Shown: positions 39,585-48,600 of the stretch, in pieces
How the letters are laid out: every line of letters starts with the position of its first letter
How positions within the stretch are numbered: position 1 is the stretch's first letter
Origin: Streptomyces sp. TSRI0107
GTDB lineage: Bacteria > Actinomycetota > Actinomycetes > Streptomycetales > Streptomycetaceae
Assembly: GCF_001905845.1 (NCBI RefSeq)
Contig: NZ_LIVZ01000012.1
Coordinates: 124,001-188,000, forward strand
Direction of reading: 5' to 3'
DNA: 64,000 nt
Position numbers and translations under genes: made by a program
The notes under the pieces: model-generated
The model's input: the letters and a program-made list of their open reading frames with translations, nothing else
Told to the model about the DNA's origin: nothing
Database searches by the model: none

Positions 39585-39780
39585 TGGCACTGCTTGGGCT
39601 GGCGCCTCGGCTGAGCGGCGGTCTTGTCGCGGCGGGTTCGTGGCGCGGTGCGCCGCCGCCTGACTCGTCACGCGCTGGGGGCTGCTGGGCGGGCGTCTTG
39701 TCGTGGCGGGCCCGAGCCGCAGGCGATCGCTTAACCCGCCCGTCGCGCAGCAGTTGCCGGGTGGCTGCTCGCTGCTGAGA
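39585..39780. other. Non-coding stretch leading into the repeat array
   Basis: No believable gene. The sequence contains faint, decayed copies of pieces of the downstream array (for example CTTGTCGTGGCGGGC). Together with the G-run cluster and the array it makes a gene-free stretch of 1003 bases, 39499-40501. Confidence 0.6.
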
Positions 39781-40410
39781 GGGCTGAGTCGCGGGTGACC
39801 ACTTGTCTCGTCACCCGTTCGGCGCTGCCGCGCGGGCGTCTTGTCGTGGTGGGGGCTGAGCTGCGGGTGATCGTCTGGTCTGCCGGTCGGGCAGGGCTTG
39901 CCGGGTGGCTTCCCGTGGCGGGAGGGCTGAGCCGCGGGTGCCCGCCGTTTCCACTCGGCGGGCCGAGCGCGGGGCGGTGCTTGTCCTGCCGGCCGCGCGA
40001 GTCTGGCCGCGCGGCCCCCTGTTGTTGAGTGGCCTGAGCCGCGGGTGCCCGCCGTTTCCTCGGGCTGGGCCCGAGTGCGGGGCAGTGCTTGTCCTGGCCG
40101 TCGTGCGAGTCTTGCCGCGCGGTCGTCCGCTGGCGGGAGGCCTGTGCCGCAGGTGCCCGGCGTCTCCTTGCGGTGGACCCGCATGCGGGGGGCAGTGCTT
40201 GTCCTGGCCGTCGTGCGAGTCTTGCCGCGCGGTCGTCCGCTGGCGGGAGGCCTGAGCCGCGGGTGCCCGCCGTTTCCTCGGGCTGGGCCCGAGTGCGGGG
40301 GCGGTGCTTGTCCTGGCCGTCGTGCGAGTCTTGCCGCGCGGCCCCCGCTGTTGAGTGGCCTGAGCCGCAGGTGCCCGCCGTCTCCTCGCGGCGGGCCCGT
40401 GTGTAAGGCG
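39781..40410. repeat. Tandem repeat array, 108-110-bp unit
   Basis: Direct repeats with units starting at 39924, 40031, 40139, 40249 and a partial at 40357 (periods 107, 108, 110, 108), preceded by two shorter, more diverged units of about 72 bases at 39781 and 39852. Each unit begins with G(G)CCTGAGCCGCGGGTGCCC and includes a dyad CTCGGGC-tgg-GCCCGAG plus the block TGCTTGTCCTGGCCGTCGTG. Units 40139 and 40249 are nearly identical over much of their length, indicating recent duplication. The long open frames across it are by-products of GC bias and period. No gene or known element is recognised. Confidence 0.85.
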
Positions 40411-40501
40411 CGCAGCGCCTGACCCGCCCGCCGCGCAAGCCGTGCCGCGCAGGCCACCCGCCGCTGAGCGGGCCCGCAGCATGGGCCCCCGAGCCGCCCC
40501 C

Positions 40502-41668
40502 TCAGGGCTCCCGCAACCCCCGTAGCAGCAGTCCGCCCACGGCGGGCAGCAGTACGAGCGGGAGCAGTGCGGTCCGCAGGGACGTCGCGTCGGCCAGGGT
40601 GCCCAGGGCCGGTGCGGTGAGGCCGCCGATGCTCACCGTCAGGCCCAGGGTGACGCCGCTCGCGGTGCCCATCCGGCCCGGCAGGTAGTCCTGGCCGAGC
40701 GTGATGTGCAGGGCGAACGGCACGTACAGTCCGGCCGAGGCCAGTGCGACAAACCCGTACACCGCCGGGCCGGGCGCCAGCACCACCCCCGCCACGGCGA
40801 GCACGGTCAGCGCGTACGAGCGCCGGACCACCGCCAGCCGCCCGTACCGCTCGGCGAGCCGCGCCCCCACCATCGTGCCCACCGCGCCCCCGGCGTACAG
40901 CACGAACAGGGCGGCCGTGCCGGCGGCTTCGCCGCCGCCGGTGCGCTGGCGGACGTACAGCGCGACGAAGGTGCTCAGCCCCACGAACACGATCGAGCGG
41001 CACACCACCGCGCCGGACAGCCGCAGGAACGACGGCCAGTCGTCGCGACCGCCGCCCACCCGCCCGTCACCCGCCCCCTGCGGCCGGGCCCGCACGGCAC
41101 GGACCGCCGCCGCACAGAACAGCGCCCCCAGCAGTGCCGGAACCGCCAGCAGGGGAGTGGCCCCCAGGCCGCCCGTGGCGACGACCACCCCCACCAGCGG
41201 CGGCGCGAGCGCGAAGCCGCCGTTGCCGCCCAGGGAGAACCAGCCCATCGCCGTGTGGCTGCCCCGCGCCGCGAGCCGCGCCACGCGCGCCGCCTCCGGG
41301 TGGTAGGCGGCGACGCCCACACCGGAGAGCGCGACCGCCGCCAGGGTGAGGGCGTAGGAGTCGCCGAGGCCGCTGAGGGCGACCCCGGCGCCGCCCGCGA
41401 GCACGGCGAGCGGGAGCAGCCACGGCATCGCCCACCGGTCGGTGAGCGCCCCGAACAGCGGCTGCACCACGGACGACAGCAGCGAGGCGGCCAGGACGAC
41501 GCCCGAGGCGGCGGCATAGGTGTAGGCGCGCTCGGCGACGAAGTACGGCACCAGCGCCGCGACGGCGCCCTGGTACACGTCCACGCAGGCGTGGCCCAGG
41601 GACATCAGCATGATCGGGCGGGAACGCGCACGCGGCGAGGACCGCCGCTCGGTCTGTTGTTCGGTCAC
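40502..41668 (-). CDS. MFS transporter, fosmidomycin-resistance (Fsr)-like
   Basis: A 388-residue major facilitator with about twelve membrane helices, similar to the Fsr fosmidomycin-efflux group: MLMSLGHACVDVYQGAVAALVPYFV at helix 1, VVQPLFGALTDRWAMPWLLP as the loop motif and GVGVAAYHPEAARVARLA. The GTG at 41668 (VTEQQTERRSS) gives a 20-residue cytoplasmic head; the frame continues upstream into the AraC gene's shadow. It is divergent from the AraC regulator 54 bases away, which probably controls it. The drug or metabolite exported is unknown. Confidence 0.9.
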   Translation of the reverse strand: MTEQQTERRSSPRARSRPIMLMSLGHACVDVYQGAVAALVPYFVAERAYTYAAASGVVLAASLLSSVVQPLFGALTDRWAMPWLLPLAVLAGGAGVALSGLGDSYALTLAAVALSGVGVAAYHPEAARVARLAARGSHTAMGWFSLGGNGGFALAPPLVGVVVATGGLGATPLLAVPALLGALFCAAAVRAVRARPQGAGDGRVGGGRDDWPSFLRLSGAVVCRSIVFVGLSTFVALYVRQRTGGGEAAGTAALFVLYAGGAVGTMVGARLAERYGRLAVVRRSYALTVLAVAGVVLAPGPAVYGFVALASAGLYVPFALHITLGQDYLPGRMGTASGVTLGLTVSIGGLTAPALGTLADATSLRTALLPLVLLPAVGGLLLRGLREP

Positions 41669-41722
41669 CGTGCGATCGTCATGCCCCCGCACCCTGTCGC
41701 GCTTTCGATAAACTGCCCGATC

Positions 41723-42547
41723 ATGCCGGATACCCGCCATGCGGTCCGCCGGACCACCCGCCAGACCCCCGACGTCCGCCAGACCCCCGACGTCCGCCAG
41801 ACCCCCGCTGTCCGCCACACGCCGAAGGCCCCGACCCGCGCCCAGCGCCTGGCCGCGGGCGACCGCATCGACGCGCACCGGCACGACGAGCACCAGATCG
41901 TCTACGCGGGCTCCGGCGTCCTCGCCGTCACCACCGACGCCGGGATCTGGTTCGCCCCCGGCACCCGCGCCATCTGGGTCCCGGCGGGCACCGTCCACGC
42001 CCATCGCGCCCACGGCCACCTGGAGCTGCACCTGGTCGGACTGCCCGCCGACGACAACCCCCTCGGCCTGGACGCGCCCACGGTCCTCACCGTCGGCCCG
42101 CTGCTGCGCGAGCTGATCCGCGCCTACACGCGCGACCCCGAGGACACCGGGCCCGAGCGCCGCCGGCTGCTCGCCGTCCTGCGCGACCAGCTGCGCGCCT
42201 CGCCGCAACAGCCCCTGGTCCTGCCCACCCCCGCCGACCCGCGCCTGGCCGCCGTCTGCGCCCTGGTGCACGCCGACCCCGCCGAGCCCCGCACCCTCGC
42301 CGACCTCGGCGCCGCGACCGGTACCGGCGAACGCACCCTCAGCCGGCTGTTCCGCGGCGAGTTCGGCATGACCTTTCCCCAGTGGCGCACCCAGTCCCGG
42401 CTCTACCACGCTCTGCGGATGCTCGCCGACGGTCTGCCCGTCACCACCGTCGCCCACCGCTGCGGCTGGTCCTCGGCGAGCGCCTTCATCGACGTCTTCC
42501 GTCGCTCCTTCGGCTGCACGCCCGGCACTCACCAGCGCGGGGACTGA
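41723..42547 (+). CDS. AraC-family transcriptional regulator
   Basis: A 274-residue regulator with an N-terminal cupin domain (AGDRIDAHRHDEHQIVYAGSGVLAV, then WVPAGTVHAHRAHGHLELHLVGL) and a C-terminal AraC DNA-binding domain with two helix-turn-helices (RTLADLGAATGTGERTLSRLFRGEFGMTFPQWRTQSRLYHALRML, then PVTTVAHRCGWSSASAFIDVFRRSFGCTPG). The first 35 residues are low complexity, produced by 18-base tandem repeats. The adjacent divergent MFS gene is the natural target. The ATG at 41723 is the only good start near the cupin, though a downstream start after the repeats cannot be excluded. Confidence 0.92.
   Translation: MPDTRHAVRRTTRQTPDVRQTPDVRQTPAVRHTPKAPTRAQRLAAGDRIDAHRHDEHQIVYAGSGVLAVTTDAGIWFAPGTRAIWVPAGTVHAHRAHGHLELHLVGLPADDNPLGLDAPTVLTVGPLLRELIRAYTRDPEDTGPERRRLLAVLRDQLRASPQQPLVLPTPADPRLAAVCALVHADPAEPRTLADLGAATGTGERTLSRLFRGEFGMTFPQWRTQSRLYHALRMLADGLPVTTVAHRCGWSSASAFIDVFRRSFGCTPGTHQRGD
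41758..41811 (+). repeat. 18-bp in-frame tandem repeat in AraC gene
   Basis: Three consecutive 18-base units (CCGCCAGACCCCCGACGT, the third with two changes) followed by a fourth decayed one, coding RQTPDV-RQTPDV-RQTPAV-RHTPKA. Being a multiple of three, gain or loss of units keeps the frame. Confidence 0.85.
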
Positions 42548-42622
42548 GAGCCGTCGGGGCGGCGCCGCCCGACGCGTTACCGTCGGGTAGCATCCGGCGG
42601 CAGCCCCCACCGAGGAGGAACC

Positions 42623-43003
42623 GTGTCACGGTCCGCACGCTCGCCCCTGCTGCTCGCCGGCCTCCTGGCCACCGCGGGCGCCGCCCACTTCGCCGCACCA
42701 CGCCAGTTCGACGCGATCGTCCCGCGCGCCCTGCCCGGTGAGCCGAGGACGTGGACGCACGTCAGCGGAGCCGTCGAACTCGCGCTCGCCGCCGGCCTCG
42801 CGCTGCCCAGGACCCGCAGGACCGCCGCGCTCGCCACGGCCGCCTTCTTCGTCGGCGTGTTCCCCGCGAACGTCAAGATGGCCGTCGACTGGCGGCACCG
42901 CCCCGCCCCGCAGAAGGCCGCCGCCTACGGACGGCTGCCGCTGCAACTGCCCCTCGTCCTGTGGGCCCGCAGCGTCGCGAAGAACGCGCAGGGGGTGTCG
43001 TGA
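42623..43003 (+). CDS. DoxX-like small membrane protein
   Basis: A 126-residue membrane protein with four hydrophobic segments (LLLAGLLATAGAAHF, AVELALAAGLALP, AALATAAFFVGVFPANVKMAV, LPLQLPLVLWARSVA), fitting the DoxX/MauE-like family. FPANVKMAVDW is typical of its streptomycete members. The GTG start has GAGGAGGAACC upstream. Its stop overlaps the start of the peroxiredoxin gene (GTGA), suggesting a role in redox or thiol metabolism at the membrane; this is inference from context. Confidence 0.82.
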   Translation: MSRSARSPLLLAGLLATAGAAHFAAPRQFDAIVPRALPGEPRTWTHVSGAVELALAAGLALPRTRRTAALATAAFFVGVFPANVKMAVDWRHRPAPQKAAAYGRLPLQLPLVLWARSVAKNAQGVS

Positions 43004-43467
43004 GCGCCCGTGTCGACGTCGGCGACCAGGTCGAGGACTTCTCCCTGCCAGACGAGAACGGCGTCACCCGCAGCCTCACCGAACTCCTCGCCGAGGGGCC
43101 GGTGGTGCTGTTCTTCTACCCCGCCGCCCTCACCCCCGGCTGCACGGCCGAGGCCTGCCACTTCCGTGACCTGGCCGCCGAGTTCGCCGCCGTCGGCGCC
43201 CGCCCGGTCGGCGTCAGCGGCGATCCCGTGGAGCGCCAGCAGGAGTTCTCGGGCAAGCACACCCTCGGCATCCCGCTGCTGTCCGACGCCGACGGCGCGG
43301 TCCGCGAACGCTTCGGCGTGAAGCGCGGATTCAGCCTCGCCCCGACCAAGCGCGTCACGTTCGTGATCGGGCAGGACCGCACGGTCCTGGAGGTCGTCCG
43401 CAGCGAACTGCGGATGAACACCCACGCCGACCGCGCCCTCGCCGCCCTCCGCGCCCACCGCGCCTGA
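43000..43467 (+). CDS. Peroxiredoxin (BCP/PrxQ type)
   Basis: A 155-residue thioredoxin-fold peroxidase that reduces hydrogen peroxide and organic peroxides. The peroxidatic cysteine C48 and a resolving cysteine C53 lie in FFYPAALTPGCTAEACHFRD, the five-residue spacing of PrxQ/BCP atypical two-cysteine enzymes. GVSGDPVERQQEFSGKH and LSDADGAVRERFGV are also family features. The GTG at 43000 overlaps the DoxX stop, so the two are translationally coupled. Confidence 0.93.
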   Translation: MSARVDVGDQVEDFSLPDENGVTRSLTELLAEGPVVLFFYPAALTPGCTAEACHFRDLAAEFAAVGARPVGVSGDPVERQQEFSGKHTLGIPLLSDADGAVRERFGVKRGFSLAPTKRVTFVIGQDRTVLEVVRSELRMNTHADRALAALRAHRA

Positions 43468-43605
43468 ACTCCGTGCCGACGACGGGAGGGGCGGCGCGAC
43501 ACTGAGGGGCGTGCTGCCGCGTGGCGAAGCGTTCACCGAGACGAGGACGCCCGCCGCCCCCACCCGCCACACCCCGTCCACCTGCCCCTGCGCCGACCGA
43601 ACCCG

Positions 43606-43887
43606 TCAGGACTCCTCGCGCGCCACCTGCGCGAGCGTACGGCCGCTGCGCACCGACCGTGCCCGCCGCGGATCCGGTGTGCCGCGCCCGTGTGACCGGC
43701 CCGCCTTCACGAGCAGCCACGCGTGCTCGTCACCGCCGCGGAACCGGGTCAGCGCGTACTCGCCGTGCAGCTTCGACCCCTTCAGCCGGAACGAGGCGTG
43801 CCCGCGCTCGATCGACTTCCCGAATTCGACGGGCCGCCCTTGGCGGTCGTGGCGGTACACCCGCAGCCGGTCCTCCCGCTCCGCCAC
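43606..43887 (-). pseudogene. Truncated LigD-type 3'-phosphoesterase (C-terminal half)
   Basis: A 93-residue frame that matches only the C-terminal half of the stand-alone LigD phosphoesterase-domain proteins of streptomycetes: RQGRPVEFGKSIERGHASFR, LHGEYALTRFRGGDEHAWLL, then GTPDPRRARSVRSGRTLAQV. The N-terminal half, which carries the catalytic His/Asp residues, is missing; the sequence upstream is the LacI promoter region. A GTG at 43887 with AAGGAG in front could still express the remnant. Probably a decayed gene rather than a functional short protein. Confidence 0.7.
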
Positions 43888-44019
43888 CGGGCACTCCTTC
43901 CACCTGCGCCTGAACCCGTCCGCCGAGTGCCCGCACGGCCGGACGCGCACCGCGCGGTCGCCGTTAGGCTGAGCAGTGATCAACCGTACGGGTGGGGGAA
44001 GCAGAGGACAGCGGACGGC

Positions 44020-45084
44020 ATGACGAGCGCCGAGGACAAGCACACGACGGGACCCGGACGTCCCACGTCACGGGACGTCGCCCGGCTCGCAGGCGTGTCG
44101 CACACCGCCGTCTCCTTCGTCTTCAACGGCCGCGCCGCGGGCAACCTCTCTCCCGCCACCCAGGAACGCATCCGGCAGGCCGCCGCCCAGCTCGGCTACC
44201 GCCCCGACCCCGTCGCCCGCGGCCTGCGCCGCCGCCGTACGGCCGTGATCGGGCTGGTCACCGACGAGATCGCGTCATCGCCGTTCGCGGGCCGGCTGCT
44301 GCGCGGCGCGATGGAGACCGCCTGGGACAGCGAACACCTGGTGCTCACCATCGACTCCGGCGGCGACCCGGCCAAGGAGGACGCCGCCGTCGCCGAACTC
44401 CTCGACCGGCGGGTGGACGGCATCATCTACGCCGCCATGTCCCTGCGCCGCGTCCGTGTCCCCGAGGGACTGCACCGCACCCACTCCGTGCTCGCCAACT
44501 GCCTGCCCGAGGACGACTCGCTGCCCGCCGTCGTCCCCGCCGAGCGGGCCGGCGGCCGTACGGCGGCCCGGCTGCTGCTCGACCAGGGGCACCGCAGGAT
44601 CGCCCACGTCGGGGGCATGGACGACATCGCGTCGGTGGAGCGGCTGCGCGGCTTCCGCGACGCGCTGCGCGCCGAGGGGATCACCGTCCCCAAGGAGTGG
44701 GTGGTACGCACCGGCGGCGAGATCGCCGGCGGCCACGAAGGCGCCGTGCGGCTGCTCGACGGAGCCGACCCGGCACGCCGCCCCACCGGGATCTTCGCCT
44801 ACAACGACCGGGTCGCGGCGGGCGTCCTGCACGCCGCGACCCGGCTCGGCATCGCCGTCCCCGGCGATCTCTCCGTGGTCGGCTACGACGACCAGGAGCA
44901 CATGGCCGCCTTCCTCACCCCGGCGCTCACCACGGTCGCCCTGCCGCACCGCGAGATGGGCGAGACCGCCACCCGCCTCCTCCTGGACGCCATCACCACC
45001 GGCCGCACCCCACCCGCCACGGTCCGCCGCCTGGCCTGCCCGGTGGTGAGCCGGGCGTCGGTGGGCCGGGCCCCCGCGCTCTGA
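44020..45084 (+). CDS. LacI-family transcriptional regulator
   Basis: A 354-residue LacI/GalR regulator. The helix-turn-helix is at residues 16-38 (TSRDVARLAGVSHTAVSFVFNGR), followed by the hinge helix (QERIRQAAAQLGYRPDPVARGL), and then a periplasmic-binding-protein-like effector domain (AVIGLVTDEIASSPF ... GIFAYNDRVAAGVLHAATRLG ... PGDLSVVGYDDQEHMAAFL). The ATG at 44020 follows a weak site (GCGGACGGC). The sugar is unknown. The fructan locus 4-9 kb downstream carries LacI-like operators but has no LacI gene of its own, so this gene is a candidate regulator. Confidence 0.92.
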   Translation: MTSAEDKHTTGPGRPTSRDVARLAGVSHTAVSFVFNGRAAGNLSPATQERIRQAAAQLGYRPDPVARGLRRRRTAVIGLVTDEIASSPFAGRLLRGAMETAWDSEHLVLTIDSGGDPAKEDAAVAELLDRRVDGIIYAAMSLRRVRVPEGLHRTHSVLANCLPEDDSLPAVVPAERAGGRTAARLLLDQGHRRIAHVGGMDDIASVERLRGFRDALRAEGITVPKEWVVRTGGEIAGGHEGAVRLLDGADPARRPTGIFAYNDRVAAGVLHAATRLGIAVPGDLSVVGYDDQEHMAAFLTPALTTVALPHREMGETATRLLLDAITTGRTPPATVRRLACPVVSRASVGRAPAL

Positions 45085-45232
45085 CCGTCCTGCCACGCAG
45101 GTGGTCCCGGCCCGCTGCCGAAGTGCCGGGCGACGCTGACCGTGCATCGCCGGAACCGCTGCCTACCTGCCGGTAGAGCGCTACGGTCGCAGTCCGGTCG
45201 GCACGAGCCGACAATGGCGTGAGGGGGGCGGC

Positions 45233-45667
45233 ATGCTGGCGGAGGGATTGACGGCCCTGGCGGCGGCGGGTGGTACCGCGGTGGTGCAGGCGGCCGGTAC
45301 CGATGCGTGGGCGACGCTGCGCGATCGGGTGGCCGGCTGGTTCGGACGGGGGGACGCGGCGCGAGAGCGCGACGAGCTGGAGCGACTGGAGGCCACTGCG
45401 GATGAACTGACCGCAGCCGAGGGCGGCGCCGACGCGGAACGGCTGAGGGCCCATCAGGAGCAGGCCTGGCAGGCCCGATTCGCCATGATGCTGGAAAGCC
45501 TGCGGGAGCAGGAGCGGGCACGGGCCGCCGCGGAGCTGCGGGACCTGGTCGGGCCTGCCGCTGCCGAGGAGAGCGGAGGGACGGTGACCGGCACCTTCCA
45601 CGGGCCCACCGTCGTACAGACCGGACACCACAACCGGCAGGATGTACGCTTCGGCACCGGGTCATGA
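45233..45667 (+). CDS. Small helical protein with C-terminal RHIM-like motif (candidate effector)
   Basis: A 144-residue protein in two parts. Residues 1-110 are helical: a hydrophobic Ala/Gly/Leu-rich start (EGLTALAAAGGTAVVQAAGT), then DAWATLRDRVAGWFGRGDA and a charged coiled region. Residues 117-140 form a short motif, GTFHGPTVVQTGHHNRQDVR, preceded by a Gly-rich linker. The core V-Q-T-G followed two residues later by N resembles the RHIM amyloid motif ((I/V)Q(I/V/L)G). Almost the same block opens the next protein. The start has a weak GGGG-type site. Its stop overlaps the next ATG. The layout fits bacterial effector proteins (Bell-type helical domain plus amyloid motif) next to NLR-like receptors; this function is inferred. 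Confidence 0.8.
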   Translation: MLAEGLTALAAAGGTAVVQAAGTDAWATLRDRVAGWFGRGDAARERDELERLEATADELTAAEGGADAERLRAHQEQAWQARFAMMLESLREQERARAAAELRDLVGPAAAEESGGTVTGTFHGPTVVQTGHHNRQDVRFGTGS

Positions 45668-48600
45668 CGAGGCCCGCTCCTGGCACGGGCGACAGCGAGG
45701 GAGTGCGCGACGGCACCTTCCACGGACCGACCGCGATTCAGACCGGGGCTTACAGCACGCAGCAGGTCCAGTTCGTCTACCAGTGGAAGCCGGCGTACCG
45801 GATCGAGTCCTTCCCCGCAGGCCCCCGGCCGGTGCGGTCTCGCGTGCCGGCCGAGCAGCCCTCCCGGCTGCTGCGAGCCGTGCACCAGGTGGTGCCGTTC
45901 ACCGGCCGCCACGACGACCTCCAGGAGTTGTCCCAATGGCGTGACGACCTGGAGGAGACGCTGGCCGTGCGGCTCGTCCACGGCCCCGGCGGGCAGGGCA
46001 AGACCCGTCTGGCGGCGCACTTCGCGGAGTTGAGCCGCCAGGCCCGGTGGACGGTGTGGCAGGCATCGGTCAACGGAGCCGACACCGATCCCCCGCAGAC
46101 CTCACCGGCCCCCGGAACCGACGCGGGGGTGCTGCTGGTCGTGGACTACGCCGAACGCTGGCCCATCCCCGACCTGCGCACCCTGCTGCGTGAACCGCTC
46201 CTGTCCCGCGGCTCCGCACCGGTGCGCGTCCTGCTCCTGGCCCGGCCGGCCGGAGCCTGGTGGGACGGCCTGGCCACCTGGGTCGACGAGACCCTCGACG
46301 CCCCGGCCCACGCCCACCCCTTGCGGCCCTTGGCCGACACCCCGCAGGCCCGTCACGACCTGTTCGGGCAGGCCCGCGATCGCTTCGCCCACCACCTGAG
46401 CCTGCCCGTCGAGCAAGCGCGTCGGATCACCGCACCTTCCGCGCTGGACACCGACGAGGACTACGCCCAGATCCTGACCATCCACATCGCCGCCCTGGCG
46501 GCCGTCGACGCGCGCCTCCATGACGACCGCACCCCTACGAATCCCGCGCGCGCCTCGGCCTACCTCCTGAAACGCGAACGCGCCCACTGGGCGGCCCTGC
46601 ACGAGCGAGCAGTCGACCCCCTGGGCGCCACGCCCACCACGATGGGCCGGACCGTGCTCACCGCCACCCTCACCGGCGCCATCGCCCGCCCCCACGGCTG
46701 GACGGCGCTGCGCCGCATCGGTCTGGCCGACTCCACCGAGGCCGCGAACTCCCTCCTGGACGACCACCAGTACTGCTACCCGCCGACCCGTCGCGACACG
46801 GTGCTGGAACCGCTCTACCCCGACCGCCTCGGCGAGGATTTCCTCGGCCTGACCATCCCCGACCCCGACGGCAGCAACGACCCCCCGCCCGGCACGGTCA
46901 CCGACGACTGGGCTCACCAGGCTGCCCAACGCCTGCTCGCCGACTCCGACTCCGCCCCCTGGGTCCGCAACGTGCTGACCGTCCTCATCGAGACCGCCGG
47001 CCGCTGGCCGCACATCGCCAGCGGCCAGCTCTATCCCCTGCTGGAACGGAACCCCCGGCTCGCCCTGGAGGCCGGTGGCACGGCCCTCGCGGCCCTGGCC
47101 GGCCTCGACGGGGTGATCACCGTCCTGGAGGCGATCGAACCCCACCTTCCCTCGGGCCCGCACAGCGAGCTCGACCTGGGCGTCGCGGCCGTCGTCCGGC
47201 GCCTGGCCCACCAACGCCTCGCCGCCACTCAGGACCCCGTCTGGCACGCTCGTCTGCGGGACCGCCTCGCGGAACGCCTGTCCTACGCCGGCCTGCGAGA
47301 CGAAGCCCTCACCGCGGGCCGGGAGGCGTTGTCGGCATGGCGTGAGCTGACGCGCACGAACCCGTCGTACGAAGCGGACCTCGCGTTCTCGCTGTCCCAT
47401 CTCGGGCACTACCTGTCAGAGGTGGGACGGCGGGAGGAGGCGCTTGCCGCCGCCGAGGAGGCCGCGGACATCCGGTACCGGCTGGCCAAGGCCGACCCGG
47501 CGGCCTACGAGTGGGACGTCGCCCTGTCGCTGTCCAACCTCGGTGTCTCCCTGGCGGAGGTGGGGCGGTGGGACAACGCTGTGATCGCCAGCGAGGGAGC
47601 CGTCGAGGTCTACCGCCGACTGGCTCGCGACGATCCGGCCAAGTACCGACCGGACCTCGCTCGCCTGCTGTCCAACCATGGCGTCTTCCTGTCGAAGGTG
47701 GGGCGGCGCGAGGAAGCTCTCTCCGCCGCCGAGGAGGCCGTCGAGATCTGGCGCCCCTTGGCCGGGTCCCGCCCGGCCGCCCACGAACCCGGGCTCGGCG
47801 ACGCGCTGACCAACCTCGGCGTCCGGCTGTCGGAAGCCGGGCAGCGGGATGCGGCCGTGATCGCCGCCGAAGAGGCCGTCGGGCTCTACCGGCTGTTGGC
47901 CAGGACCAACCCGGCGGCCCATGAGCCGGGCCTCGCTCGTTCACTGACCAATCTCGGCGACCCGTTGTCGGACGTGGGACGGCGGGAGGAGGCGCTTGCC
48001 GCCGCCGAGGAGGCCGTCGAGGTCTACCGTCGGCTGGCCGGGGACAATCCGGCTGCCTACGAGCAGGATCTCGCGTCCGCGCTGGGCAATCTGGGCACCC
48101 GGCTCTCGGAGGCGGGCCTGTGGGAGGAGGCGCTGACCAGCACAAGGGAAGCGGTCGGGCTGTGGCATCGGCTGGCCGACGCCGATCCGGCCAGGTACGA
48201 GCCCGAACTCGCCGACGCCCTGGCCAACCTCGGCATCGACCTGCGGGAAGTCGGTCGGCGGGAGGAGTCCGTGATCGTCACCGCGGTGACGATGCAGTTG
48301 CGGCGTCAGCTGGCCGACGCCCATCCGGCCAGATTCGAGCCCGACCTCGCCACCTCCCTCTCCGAACTCGGCGTAGAGCTCTGGGAGATGGGACGGCAGG
48401 AGGAGTCCATGGTCTGCATCACGGAGGCGGTGGAGCTGCGGCGCCGGCTGGCCGACTCCGAGCCGGCCAGGTTCGAGCCCGGCCTCGCTCTCTCGCTGTC
48501 CCGGCTCGCCTTCTGTCTGCGGGACATGGGACGGCAGGAGGAGGCACTTTCCGCCGCCGAGGAGGCCGTCGCGATCTATCGCCGGCTGTCAGGGCGCGAT

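Noticed and set aside
39924..40410. Possible CRISPR array
   Set aside because: The unit is 107-110 bases with no alternation of short repeats and unique spacers, and no cas genes are present.
39069..41003. Repetitive minus-strand open frame (repeats such as QDSHDGQDKHCP) across the repeat array
   Set aside because: The period of the DNA array is not a constant multiple of three (107, 108, 110, 108), so the peptide repeat switches frame; there is no start with a ribosome site. Better seen as a DNA-level repeat.
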